Shown here: positions 52,679 to 61,786 of the stretch, in pieces
Layout of the letters: the number at the start of each line of letters is the position of its first letter
Position numbering within the stretch: the stretch's first letter is position 1
Assembly (NCBI GenBank): GCA_037138335.1
Contig: JBAXIO010000016.1
Coordinates: forward strand, 1-64,000
Reading direction: 5' to 3'
DNA length: 64,000 bases
Source of the DNA: CAIRDP01 sp037138335
GTDB taxonomy: Bacteria > Bacteroidota > Bacteroidia > Bacteroidales > FEN-979
Made by a program: the position numbers and the translations under genes
The notes under the pieces: generated by a model
Databases searched by the model: none
What the model was told of the DNA's origin: nothing
What the model saw: only the letters and a program-made list of their open reading frames with translations

Positions 52679-54208
52679 TTATTCCCATTCTATCGTTGCC
52701 GGGGGTTTTGACGAAATGTCGTACACCACCCTGTTCACCCCTTTGACTTTGTTTATTATGTCGTTGCTCACCTTGGCAAGGAATTCATGAGGGAGATGGG
52801 CCCAGTCGGCCGTCATCCCGTCGGTAGAAGTCACTGCCCGCAAAGCGACCACATTTTCATATGTCCTCTCATCTCCCATCACGCCTACCGACTGTACCGG
52901 GAGCAGTACTGCAAAAGCCTGCCATACCTTGTGGTATAGATCGTATTTACGCAGCCCTGCAATATAAATATCATCCACATCCTGCAACAGCCGGATCTTT
53001 TCCCTGGTAAGGTCGCCCAAGATACGAACAGCCAGGCCGGGGCCGGGGAAGGGATGGCGGTTGATAAATTCCGGGTCCAGCCCCAGGGTAAGTCCGACCT
53101 TGCGGACCTCGTCCTTGAACAGGAAATTCAGGGGCTCGACAATCTTCAGTTTCATATACTCAGGCAGCCCCCCTACATTATGATGCGATTTTATGGTAGC
53201 CGATGGCCCTTTAACAGAGCGGGATTCGATCACATCGGGGTAGATGGTCCCCTGGGCCAGCCAGGCAATTCCCTGTATCTTATGGGCTTCCTGGTCAAAG
53301 ACGTCGATAAAGGTCTTGCCGATGATTTTGCGTTTCTTTTCGGGATCGGCGACACCTTGCAGGGCATCGAGGAACTGGTCCCTGGCATCGACGCCGATAA
53401 CGTTCAGCTCAAGTTTTTTGTAGCGTTCCATGACCTTGGCGAATTCATCCTTTCGCAGCAAGCCGTTATCGACAAAAATGCAATACAGGTTTTTACCGAT
53501 TGCCCTGTTAAGCAGCATGGCCGTGACGGATGAATCGACCCCGCCGCTTAAACCAAGTACTACCTTATCGTTCCCTAGTTTTGCTTTAAGTTCCTTTACC
53601 GTTGATTCAACAAACAACTCGGGGGTCCAGTCCTGTTTACATCCGCAGATATTAACAACAAAATTCTTCAGTAAATGCAAACCTTCGGGGGTATGATAAA
53701 CCTCCGGGTGGAACTGGATCCCGTATGTTTCCTCCCCTTCGATCTTGAATGCAGCATATTCCACATCCGAAGTGGAACCGGTGATCTTAAAGGAAGCCGG
53801 GGCCTTCAGGATGGTATCGGCATGCGACATCCAGACCTGGGTACCGGTTGACATTCCCCTTAACAGGCGGCAGCGCTGGTCGATGAAACCCAGGTTTGCA
53901 CGGCCGTATTCGCGGATTTTAGAAGGTGCGACCTCCCCGCCCGAGGAGTGGACAAGGTACTGGGCTCCGTAACAGACGCCAAGTACAGGCAGCTTTCCTT
54001 TGATCCCTGCCAGATCGGGGAACGGGGCATTTTGATCCCTTACCGAAAACGGACTGCCAGAAAGGATCACCCCTTTGAGTCCGCTGAGGTCCTTTGGGTA
54101 ATTATTATATGGATGGATATCACAAAATACGTTCAGTTCCCTGACCCTGCGGGCAATAAGCTGGGTGTACTGGGATCCGAAATCGAGAATTAAAATGGTT
54201 TCCTGCAT
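52679..54208 (-). CDS. guaA: GMP synthase (glutamine-hydrolysing)
   Basis: 509 residues. Class I glutamine amidotransferase domain (ILDFGSQYTQLIARRVREL, GVCYGAQYLV with catalytic Cys, IQFHPEVYHT), then the ATP-pyrophosphatase domain with SGGVDSSVTAMLL and the C-terminal dimerisation domain ending SSKPPATIEWE. Converts XMP to GMP. A TATTTTTG box lies 4 nt before the ATG. Confidence 0.97.
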   Translation of the reverse strand: MQETILILDFGSQYTQLIARRVRELNVFCDIHPYNNYPKDLSGLKGVILSGSPFSVRDQNAPFPDLAGIKGKLPVLGVCYGAQYLVHSSGGEVAPSKIREYGRANLGFIDQRCRLLRGMSTGTQVWMSHADTILKAPASFKITGSTSDVEYAAFKIEGEETYGIQFHPEVYHTPEGLHLLKNFVVNICGCKQDWTPELFVESTVKELKAKLGNDKVVLGLSGGVDSSVTAMLLNRAIGKNLYCIFVDNGLLRKDEFAKVMERYKKLELNVIGVDARDQFLDALQGVADPEKKRKIIGKTFIDVFDQEAHKIQGIAWLAQGTIYPDVIESRSVKGPSATIKSHHNVGGLPEYMKLKIVEPLNFLFKDEVRKVGLTLGLDPEFINRHPFPGPGLAVRILGDLTREKIRLLQDVDDIYIAGLRKYDLYHKVWQAFAVLLPVQSVGVMGDERTYENVVALRAVTSTDGMTADWAHLPHEFLAKVSNDIINKVKGVNRVVYDISSKPPATIEWE

Positions 54209-54212
54209 ACTG

Positions 54213-54220
54213 CAAAAATA
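54213..54220 (-). promoter_or_regulatory. -7 element of guaA, possibly leaderless
   Basis: TATTTTTG on the minus strand ends 4 nt before the guaA ATG; the -33 region has only a weak T-rich match. Confidence 0.4.
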
Positions 54221-54262
54221 GCAAGAAATATGTATGGAAAACAGGCCGAATTACTAAAGCTA

Positions 54263-55240
54263 CTATCTGCTGGCATTCCTGCCCAAAAGTGATTTGAGCA
54301 GGGAAGAGGGCAACACTGAACTTTTCGCAGGCATGGGGTCAGGGGCGCCATTCCATAATTCAGCAACTCCCATCACAATAAACAGCTGACGGAAGTTGCC
54401 ACGGGCAGCAGCATAATCAAATTCCAGCCTGTATTCGACGGAAGCCGGAACAGATTTATCAGTCTGGCTGATAAGATTTCCATTGGCATTGTAGGCATAG
54501 TCGGATGTGCCGGTCGGATACCAGGTGCTGTTCGTGTAAAATGACCTGGAAGCCTTGATGAGGCTGGTTCCTGAATAATCATAGGTAGTTTTGTGACGAT
54601 CCAAACTGTCGAGTGCGAACCTCATCTCACTTACAATAAGGTTATTCTGCCATGTATACGAGGTGGTTGTTTGCAGGCTGCCGGTACCCGAGTACATCAC
54701 TATCTTCTGCAATTGTCCCTGGGGGTTGTATGTGTAGGCAGCCCTGGAATAGAGCTCCCATAATCCATTCTGCATGGAGTATGACTTCTCCTCGCTTACC
54801 TGGCCGTTCAGGTAGGTATCGGTGTAGCGTACCTGGTAAGTGGTCATACCGGCCGAATCATAATTTTTAATTATCCGTTCCGACGGCATGCTGCCGGTAT
54901 AGCTATTCACAACTGCGTCCTCATTGATGAGCCATGTTCCGTTGTTGTTCATGAATACCGAGACCTTTGAAATATTTCCCCCATTGTATTCAATTGTGAT
55001 CTTCCCATCAGCTGTTGCTTTTGTGCCCCGCATATAGGCGAGGATCTCCATCAGCTGGCTCCCTGAATATGAAAAGTCATCACTGTTTTGCAACACATTA
55101 TTTGCATAATCTCTTTCCTGGATGATCCTGTAACCGTTCGAGGGGTTATCGCCTGAACTTTCTGATTTCTTTTTACACGAAAATATCAAAGCAAGACTGC
55201 CGATGAGCAGAAACCCCATGATCAGTTTTAATTTTCCCAT
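54263..55240 (-). CDS. lipoprotein with YD-like repeats
   Basis: 325 residues, lipobox IFSC (Cys22) followed by KKKSE. The body is made of short hairpin repeats with Y-x-x-x-G/N and a following long strand (DFSYSGSQL, TIEYNGGNISKV, YTYNPQGQLQKIVMY, YAYNANGNLISQTD), as in YD/RHS-type repeats but without an RHS core or toxin tip. Surface or periplasmic; the ligand is unknown. Same strand as the M23 gene, 37 nt away. Confidence 0.7.
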   Translation of the reverse strand: MGKLKLIMGFLLIGSLALIFSCKKKSESSGDNPSNGYRIIQERDYANNVLQNSDDFSYSGSQLMEILAYMRGTKATADGKITIEYNGGNISKVSVFMNNNGTWLINEDAVVNSYTGSMPSERIIKNYDSAGMTTYQVRYTDTYLNGQVSEEKSYSMQNGLWELYSRAAYTYNPQGQLQKIVMYSGTGSLQTTTSYTWQNNLIVSEMRFALDSLDRHKTTYDYSGTSLIKASRSFYTNSTWYPTGTSDYAYNANGNLISQTDKSVPASVEYRLEFDYAAARGNFRQLFIVMGVAELWNGAPDPMPAKSSVLPSSLLKSLLGRNASR

Positions 55241-55277
55241 AGCCCTTAGTTTACCGTAAATATATGAAATATCAGGT

Positions 55278-57008
55278 CTACCTTGTCAGTACAGCCTCAT
55301 ACCGGCCCTGGTTCCCCACCCCATCGGTCACCACAAGAAGAAAATTGTTTTTGCCTTTCGCCATATGCTCATCAATGAAGTAGGTCAGCAGGTTATTCTT
55401 GGCATCGTAGTCCATGAGTATCCATTTTCCGTTCATTGTGCCCCGCCAGGATTTAATGCCCGAGAGGTTATCGCTGATCTTCATCATAATGCTCCCCTGC
55501 CCCCGGAGATTTTTACCCGTTTTCACATTCACCGGCCGTATCACCGGCGGTTCAGTATCCACGGCTATGCTGTAATCGCCGAAATCACGGATTTGCGTCT
55601 TTAAAAAGCCTTTCTCCCATACCCCGCCTTTTGCATAGAACCTGTGACCGGGCTCCACGGCAACAATAAGTGCTTTATCCATCAGTTCCTTAGGAAGGTT
55701 CGTCGGTTTAACCGACAGGCTGCAATATACATGCAATGGGGTGTCTTCATTCTGCAGCCTGTGGAGGTGTGCGTAAGTGCCCGGCACCTGGGGTTCGGAG
55801 GAATATTCAAAATCCAGGTCCTCGTAAAGGGCCTCTTTCGGGATGTCCAGAACAACATCATTCCTGGTAAAATGATTGTCTTCAGTACAATGCATCATCT
55901 GGACACCTTTCCCTGTTTTGTTTTCGGGACGCCGCCCTGAAGGCGGATGGCTTCTCACCCAGAAAACAAGCCGGGAACTGTTGCTGTAAAGATCGGTCAC
56001 TGTATACACGATCTTATGGGCCCTGTTATCGGTAAAGCTCACAATTCCCCGGTTTTTCACTTTTCCGTATATGTCATTTTTATTATTGGGCGCCACATAA
56101 GATCTCTGGATCTTCCGGTTGCCGTGTATCAGCAGGGGATAATCCACCAGGCTGTTCACATATCTCGTATTTGCAAAAGCGAACTTTTCAAGGTGGTGGG
56201 AATACACCTGTTCGTTGTCGACCGTCAGGGAAAGCGAAGGAACCCCGTTCTTCATGCCTGAATTGTCCGAAAAATCGGTTGTTTCAAGACCGAAGATAAT
56301 GTTCCCGCTGACGTTCACTGTATCGGGACTTTTTAGGGAGTAGCTGTTGCCGCCGCCTGTAACCCCGAACATCAGCGCTTTATCAGCAGAATTCACAAGG
56401 GCCGAGGCGTCAAAAGGATAGATCTTGACTGCCGTGATCTTCGGGGGGGTGTTATCGGGCACATCAAAACCGAATTCCAACGGGTTGATCACCTCCTGGC
56501 TCCCCGATTCCCTCACTTCGAAGTGAAGGTGGGGTCCCGCCGAAGCGCCTGCATTGCCTGAAAGAGCGATAACTTCTCCTTTCTTCACTTTTAATAATCC
56601 TTTGGGAACTTCCATATCCAGTGCAAACGATTCCTGGCTGTACTGCTGCCTGGAGATCCAGCTTCCGATAGCCCCGTTAAAATGGAGAAGGTGCCCGTAA
56701 ACCGTGGTGTAACCGTTGGCATGGGCGATATACAATGCCTTGCCGAAACCCGAAGGGGACACAAACACCCTGGCCACATAACCGTCGGCCACGGCGTAAA
56801 CGGGCAAGCCGGTTTTTCCACCTGTACGTATATCGATGCCTGAATGGAAATGGTTCTTCCTCAGTTCCCCGAAAGATCCGGCGAGGGAGATAGGAATATC
56901 TACCGGTGAGCGAAAGTAATGCTGGGGATACTTGTCGGCGCCAACAGGCAGGTTTCCCGGTAACAGTAGCATCCAGGAGAGTATTGAAAACAGTATAAGC
57001 TTGGTCAT
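55278..57008 (-). CDS. M23 family metallopeptidase
   Basis: 576 residues: signal peptide, then an M23 domain (about 35-190) with zinc motifs HFHSGIDIR and GPHLHFEVRE, and a long C-terminal part of beta-sandwich domains (about 195-576) rich in DNSG and D.SGI phrases. It hydrolyses peptidoglycan cross-links as the other members do. The upstream region holds a 12-bp perfect inverted repeat just before the ATG. Confidence 0.87.
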   Translation of the reverse strand: MTKLILFSILSWMLLLPGNLPVGADKYPQHYFRSPVDIPISLAGSFGELRKNHFHSGIDIRTGGKTGLPVYAVADGYVARVFVSPSGFGKALYIAHANGYTTVYGHLLHFNGAIGSWISRQQYSQESFALDMEVPKGLLKVKKGEVIALSGNAGASAGPHLHFEVRESGSQEVINPLEFGFDVPDNTPPKITAVKIYPFDASALVNSADKALMFGVTGGGNSYSLKSPDTVNVSGNIIFGLETTDFSDNSGMKNGVPSLSLTVDNEQVYSHHLEKFAFANTRYVNSLVDYPLLIHGNRKIQRSYVAPNNKNDIYGKVKNRGIVSFTDNRAHKIVYTVTDLYSNSSRLVFWVRSHPPSGRRPENKTGKGVQMMHCTEDNHFTRNDVVLDIPKEALYEDLDFEYSSEPQVPGTYAHLHRLQNEDTPLHVYCSLSVKPTNLPKELMDKALIVAVEPGHRFYAKGGVWEKGFLKTQIRDFGDYSIAVDTEPPVIRPVNVKTGKNLRGQGSIMMKISDNLSGIKSWRGTMNGKWILMDYDAKNNLLTYFIDEHMAKGKNNFLLVVTDGVGNQGRYEAVLTR

Positions 57009-57009
57009 T

Positions 57010-57051
57010 TTTTATCGTGATGGCGTTATATTCATTATGATCACGATAAAA
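57010..57051. repeat. 12-bp perfect inverted repeat in front of the M23 gene
   Basis: TTTTATCGTGAT (57010-57021) and ATCACGATAAAA (57040-57051) are separated by 18 nt and start 2 nt from the M23 start codon. On the minus strand this is either an operator-like dyad or a hairpin covering the start region; TAATTTTA in the outer arm could be a weak -7 box. No T run follows, so it is not a terminator. Confidence 0.75.
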
Positions 57052-57116
57052 TTACGCCCTTTCGAAACCCCTGAAGATTGATGATCCCGTTTGTTATTGA
57101 TTGATTTATGAACAGC

Positions 57117-59174
57117 CTATCGTACCGGTAAAAACGAAAACTTATTTGAATACAGCATCATCTGGGAGGCAAAATCATCGGGATACGAAATTTGCACATC
57201 AACGATTGAATCACCCTTGATCACAGGTTCGAATGAAGGATTGATAAAGCCCGTATATGGCGCGATGTTCAGTTTTTTATACCTTTCGAGGACCTCTCTA
57301 TGCAGATCCTGGTCAACGTTCACGGCATAGGTCTCTATCAGGTCCCTCGCAGCCTTGTAGTCTCCCTCGGAAGTTATTCTCTGGATCTCCTTCAGCAGGA
57401 GGCCAAAAAGTGTGCGAAGAGCCTGGTAATCGTTCACCCTGAAATAAGTCTTTCCTTTGATGCTGAACCTCTCAACGATGTTTTTATCCTTTCCTTTTTC
57501 ATACACCCAATGGGCAATGAGAGAGCGGTCGCGCATATGGGATTCTTCGATATTCTTGCCCGGTTTGATCCTGACCAGCTGGGTCATCAGCCCGTTCCGT
57601 ATGAACCCATCGTACTCTGCCTCCCCTGCCTTCAGGGATTTAAGCAGTCCCAGTTCCTCCATTTTAGGGTCCAGTATGTAATACAGGGCAAAGAGATCGG
57701 CCCGGGCTTCTTCTATGGAGGAATGGTAGTTCTTCAGCATATCATGGGTAACACCCGGCTTGAGCTGTCCCGAGGCATGCCCGAGGCATTCGTGCATGTC
57801 GGTTGTAAGGCTTGAAGCGGCATAGCCGTATTCCCTGATTTTGGAAACCTCATCCGGCGAAGCCGCAAATTCTTCAAGGAATCCATTGCCAAGGGAAGCC
57901 TGGTCATAAGCATAAGTGATGTTATCCATGGTAACCGACTTGGAACCGTATTCTGAACGGATCCAGTTGGCATTGGGCAGGTTTATCCCAATCGGCGTAG
58001 TCGGGTCGCACTCTCCACCCAGCTGGGCCACAGTGATCACTTTGGCTGTAATGCCTTTCACTTCCTTCTTTTTATACTGCGGATCAGTTGGCGAGTTAGA
58101 CTCAAAGTAAAGGGCGTTGTCACTAATGATCTTTGTGCGTTTTGTGGCTTCGAGGTCCTTGAAATTCACCACGGCTTCCCATCCGGCTTTCTTAGCCATG
58201 GGGTCGCCGTATGATTCGATAAATCCGTTCACGAAATCGACCAGTGCACCAATATCCTTTACCCATAGCACATTGTACTCATCCCAGGCGACAAGGCTGC
58301 CGGTCTTGTAGTATTCTATCAGTTTTCCCACCGAGGCTTTCTGTTCAGGAGTTTCGGCAAAAGGCAGGGCCTTCTCAAGCCAGTAAACGATCTTTTCTAT
58401 AGAGGGGGAATATAATCCGCCCACCTTCCAGGTCAGCTCTTTAATGGTCCCATTCTCCCTTACAAGCTTAGAATTCAATCCGTATGAAACCCTGGTATCC
58501 TTTTTTGCTTTGGCATCGGCTTCCTTCAGTCGTGCATAATACTCCTCGGCCTCCTTCTGGTTAACCCCGTCGTAGAAGTTGCATGCCGAAGCAAGCACCA
58601 GGTCTTTCGAAGGGTCAAGGGAAACCCGTTTTGGCGCAACCGAGGGATCAAAGATGATCTTTACCATCTCAGCAGTGAACTGTTCAAGTGACTGTTTGCT
58701 TGCCAGCGGGAGCCTCTCTGCACCCTCGGCTTTCAGGGCCGAGACAAAGAAATCTCTTGAAAACTCAGGCTGGGTCTTATCGGTGGAATAATGATGGTGA
58801 AGCCCGTTATTGAACCAAAATTCTTTCAGGTACAGTGTAAAACCGATAAAGTCGGCGGATGAGCGGTCCCCTTTAAAATCAGCATACACCGCCTCGCAAG
58901 TCTTACGCACAAGCAGGTTGTACCTGCAGTTCTGGTCGTAAGTGATATCCCTGCCGCAAAGCGCAGCCTGGCTGAGGTAATAAATGAGCTTTTTCTGTTT
59001 CAGGTCCAGGGTTTCGAAACCGGGAACCTGGTACCTGAGGATCTTCGAATCTCCGAATTGTTCGGTGAGGTATTTAAATTTATCCCCGCCGGGGTTTTCT
59101 ACGGTTTTTTGTCCGCCGCAGGACATGCAACTTGCTGCAATGCTCATGATAACAATAATTCTAAGAGGTTTCAT
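57117..59174 (-). CDS. dipeptidyl-peptidase III family (M49) lipoprotein
   Basis: 685 residues with lipobox SCMSC (Cys19 region). The M49 zinc motifs are HECLGH at 461-466 and EEARAD at 488-493, the same hexapeptide form as in Bacteroides DPP III. It cleaves dipeptides from the N-terminus of peptides; here on the periplasmic side, if the lipoprotein signal is right. Some databases label such proteins dihydrofolate reductase, which the sequence does not support. Confidence 0.9.
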   Translation of the reverse strand: MKPLRIIVIMSIAASCMSCGGQKTVENPGGDKFKYLTEQFGDSKILRYQVPGFETLDLKQKKLIYYLSQAALCGRDITYDQNCRYNLLVRKTCEAVYADFKGDRSSADFIGFTLYLKEFWFNNGLHHHYSTDKTQPEFSRDFFVSALKAEGAERLPLASKQSLEQFTAEMVKIIFDPSVAPKRVSLDPSKDLVLASACNFYDGVNQKEAEEYYARLKEADAKAKKDTRVSYGLNSKLVRENGTIKELTWKVGGLYSPSIEKIVYWLEKALPFAETPEQKASVGKLIEYYKTGSLVAWDEYNVLWVKDIGALVDFVNGFIESYGDPMAKKAGWEAVVNFKDLEATKRTKIISDNALYFESNSPTDPQYKKKEVKGITAKVITVAQLGGECDPTTPIGINLPNANWIRSEYGSKSVTMDNITYAYDQASLGNGFLEEFAASPDEVSKIREYGYAASSLTTDMHECLGHASGQLKPGVTHDMLKNYHSSIEEARADLFALYYILDPKMEELGLLKSLKAGEAEYDGFIRNGLMTQLVRIKPGKNIEESHMRDRSLIAHWVYEKGKDKNIVERFSIKGKTYFRVNDYQALRTLFGLLLKEIQRITSEGDYKAARDLIETYAVNVDQDLHREVLERYKKLNIAPYTGFINPSFEPVIKGDSIVDVQISYPDDFASQMMLYSNKFSFLPVR

Positions 59175-59199
59175 ATGACTGATAATATTAATACCTTTG
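59169..59199 (+). promoter_or_regulatory. promoter of the unknown gene at 59232
   Basis: TTT (59169-59171), 20 nt, TACCTTTG (59192-59199), leader about 30 nt. The -33 element is weak. Confidence 0.45.
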
Positions 59200-59211
59200 A
59201 ATGAGGAAATG

Positions 59212-59219
59212 CAAAAATA
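59212..59219 (-). promoter_or_regulatory. -7 element of the DPP III gene
   Basis: TATTTTTG on the minus strand, 37 nt before the ATG at 59174, divergent from and interleaved with the plus-strand promoter. Confidence 0.45.
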
Positions 59220-59231
59220 CGCATTCTGACG

Positions 59232-59927
59232 ATGAGGAAATTCCTTCTTTTTTTTATTCTGATGATCATTGTGGTGGCGGTTGTGGTCGTTTCCATACCG
59301 GCCCTTAGGACCCTTATTTTAAACCGGGGCCTCCGGAACCAGGCGCTTTCAATGGTGCAATCAGGGTCTTCCCCCGGGGAGGCTGTTTACCAGGAAGAAG
59401 TTCGCCGGCCTTCAGGGAAAAAGTTTACAGAACCGGGAATTGAAAGGATCAAATCAGACCTGATCGGGAAACAGGTCCCGGGCTGGAGTTTCGACAATCT
59501 CTCTGAATTCAGGCAGGCAGCGATCAGCAGTATTGCCCGCACCGATACAAGGATAGATTTCAGGCTCGACCTGCACATGCTGCCCATCAATACCAGGGAT
59601 GAAACACAGTATGACATCCAGGCGTTTGCCATCTATCTCATGGGAGATGATGGCTGGAACCTCGACAAACTGGAAGAGGTCTTCATTGCCTTCGATGTTA
59701 CTATCCCGGCGGGAAGGTGGGTTACCATAGCTTCCGTTCCCGGTTGCAGCCTGCATCCCGATACGCGGAACAGCCTGGCGTGGACCACAAAAAGCTGGGA
59801 TTATGAGATCTTAAGCGGGCCCTCGGCAGGCGACATTGCTCTGCCTGTTGCCAGCAGTTACGATGTGAAAGCCAGGGGGAAACATCCCGTGAAGATCAGG
59901 CTTACTTTCAGGCCGGGGACTGAGTGA
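59232..59927 (+). CDS. membrane-anchored protein of unknown function
   Basis: 231 residues: one hydrophobic helix (4-24) at the N-terminus, the rest soluble and outside. The region from about 125 resembles a small all-beta domain (YDIQAFAIYLMGDDGWNLDKL, EVFIAFDVTIPAGRWVTIASVPG). I recognise no family. Followed after 26 nt by the deacetylase/serine-hydrolase fusion in the same direction. Confidence 0.65.
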   Translation: MRKFLLFFILMIIVVAVVVVSIPALRTLILNRGLRNQALSMVQSGSSPGEAVYQEEVRRPSGKKFTEPGIERIKSDLIGKQVPGWSFDNLSEFRQAAISSIARTDTRIDFRLDLHMLPINTRDETQYDIQAFAIYLMGDDGWNLDKLEEVFIAFDVTIPAGRWVTIASVPGCSLHPDTRNSLAWTTKSWDYEILSGPSAGDIALPVASSYDVKARGKHPVKIRLTFRPGTE

Positions 59928-59953
59928 CCTGACCAGTTTTTTAAATCATCATT

Positions 59954-61786
59954 ATGAGACAATCTGTTTACCTGATACTTTTATTCATGGTTGTTAATGC
60001 TGCACAATCCCGGAACCCGGCGAATCCCAGGCTCATCGTCCGCGGAGATGATATGGGTACATCCCATTCAAGCAACCTGGCCTGCATTGAATGTTTTAAG
60101 GATGGCATAGAGACCTCGGTGGAGGTCATGGTCATAGCCCCCTGGTTCCCTGAAGCTGCGCGACTGCTTAAAGAAAATCCGGGTATTGACGTTGGCCTGC
60201 ACCTTGTAATAACAAGTGAGTGGGACAATATCAAATGGAGGCCCCTCACTCATTGCCCCAGCCTCACCGATCCAAACGGGTATTTCTTTCCCCAGCTCTG
60301 GCCCAATCCGAATTATCCGGGCCTGGCTTTGAAAGAAAACAACTGGAAACCCGCGGAGATAGAACAGGAGTTCCGAGCCCAGATCGAACTGGCCCTTAAA
60401 AACATTCCAGGGCTCAGCCATATCTCGGGCCATATGGGCGCCACCGATTTTGACAAAAGGGTCTCTGCCATAGTAAACCGGCTGGCCGATGAGTATAACC
60501 TGGCTGACGTGAGCAACGATCCCCTCTCAAGGTTCGGTATACTGGAGCTGGGATACGGGGGTAAACATACCACGGCAGCGGAAAAAGTAAATGGATTCAG
60601 TACCATGCTCGACAGCCTTGAAGCCGGCAAGACATACGTGTTCATTGACCACCCGGCATATGACAATGCAGAAATGCAGGCGCAGCATCATATTGGATAT
60701 GAGAATGTGAGTGCCGACCGCCAGGGGGTAACTGAACTTTTTACCAGCAGCAGGATCAAAGAACTGATCCGACAGAAAAATATCGAACTGGTCAGCTATA
60801 ATGATGTGACCAAAGCCCTTCCCAGGGCCAATCCCAAAGAAGAGAACCTAAACGCAAAAGGCATCAGCGATTACCTTGGAGCCGTGAAGACAAGCGGGCA
60901 GGACCTTCACAGCCTGATGGTGCTGCGCCACGGCAAGGTAGTGGTTGAAACCTGGACGGGAGACAACGGGCCCCGCAAGCCACATATCATGAACTCGGTG
61001 AGCAAGACTTTTACTGCCACGGCAATAGCTTTTACCGTAGCGGAAAACCGGCTGAAGCTAAGCGATAAAGTGGTCTCATTTTTTCCCAATGACCTGCCCC
61101 CGAATGTTTCTCCCTTCCTGGCTGAGCTCCGGGTTTGCGACCTGCTGACCATGAGTGTCGGCCATGCAAAAGACCCTACAGATAAAATCAGGAAGCAGGA
61201 AGGTAGCTGGGAACGCATGTTCCTCGAAGAACCCATTGAATATAAGCCCGGGTCAAAATTTGTATACAACAGCATGGCCTCCTACATGCTTTCGGCCATA
61301 GTGCAGAAAGTCACGGGTGAAAAGCTGGCCGATTACCTGTACCCGCGCTTGTTCCGGCCTTTGGGCATAACAGGGGTGGAATGGAAAACCAGCCCGACCG
61401 GAATTAACACGGGGGGGTGGGGACTCTTCATTAAAACCGAGGACATGGCTAAGATGGGGCAGTTCATGCTGCAGAAAGGGCGTTGGAAAGGCCGCCAGCT
61501 ACTGCCTGAAGCATGGTTTGAAGAGGCCACAAAAGCAAAGATAAACCAGGCTGCGCAGTGGATGTCACCCGATGCCAAGCCTGCTGAGAGCGACTGGCTA
61601 CAGGGGTATTGTTACCAGCTCTGGCGATGCCGCCACAACGCTTATCGCGCCGACGGCGCCGACGGCCAGTTCATCATCGTACTTCCTGATAAAGATGCCG
61701 TCATCGTAACAACAGCCAAAATAAGCGATATGCAGGCTGAGATCAACCTGATATGGGATTATATACTGCCTGCATTGGAAAAGTGA
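59954..61786 (+). CDS. fusion of a YdjC/ChbG deacetylase domain with a beta-lactamase-like serine hydrolase
   Basis: 610 residues: signal peptide 1-19. Residues about 25-290 are a YdjC-type carbohydrate deacetylase: RGDDMG (Asp32-Asp33), GLHL (His83), SGHMG (His160) and DHPAYD (His233). Residues about 300-608 are a serine beta-lactamase/esterase-type domain: NSVSKTFTA (nucleophile Ser348, Lys351), YNS (Tyr438) and a C-terminal ADGADGQFI loop. YdjC enzymes normally stand alone, so this is a two-activity exported enzyme, perhaps for deacetylating and de-esterifying one glycan. The frame is continuous with no sign of assembly error. Confidence 0.85.
   Translation: MRQSVYLILLFMVVNAAQSRNPANPRLIVRGDDMGTSHSSNLACIECFKDGIETSVEVMVIAPWFPEAARLLKENPGIDVGLHLVITSEWDNIKWRPLTHCPSLTDPNGYFFPQLWPNPNYPGLALKENNWKPAEIEQEFRAQIELALKNIPGLSHISGHMGATDFDKRVSAIVNRLADEYNLADVSNDPLSRFGILELGYGGKHTTAAEKVNGFSTMLDSLEAGKTYVFIDHPAYDNAEMQAQHHIGYENVSADRQGVTELFTSSRIKELIRQKNIELVSYNDVTKALPRANPKEENLNAKGISDYLGAVKTSGQDLHSLMVLRHGKVVVETWTGDNGPRKPHIMNSVSKTFTATAIAFTVAENRLKLSDKVVSFFPNDLPPNVSPFLAELRVCDLLTMSVGHAKDPTDKIRKQEGSWERMFLEEPIEYKPGSKFVYNSMASYMLSAIVQKVTGEKLADYLYPRLFRPLGITGVEWKTSPTGINTGGWGLFIKTEDMAKMGQFMLQKGRWKGRQLLPEAWFEEATKAKINQAAQWMSPDAKPAESDWLQGYCYQLWRCRHNAYRADGADGQFIIVLPDKDAVIVTTAKISDMQAEINLIWDYILPALEK

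Noticed and set aside
57010..57051. Terminator
   Set aside because: No T run after the stem on either strand in a suitable position, and the left arm ends 2 nt from a start codon.
57117..59174. Dihydrofolate reductase annotation
   Set aside because: HECLGH and EEARAD zinc motifs define an M49 peptidase; no DHFR motif is present.
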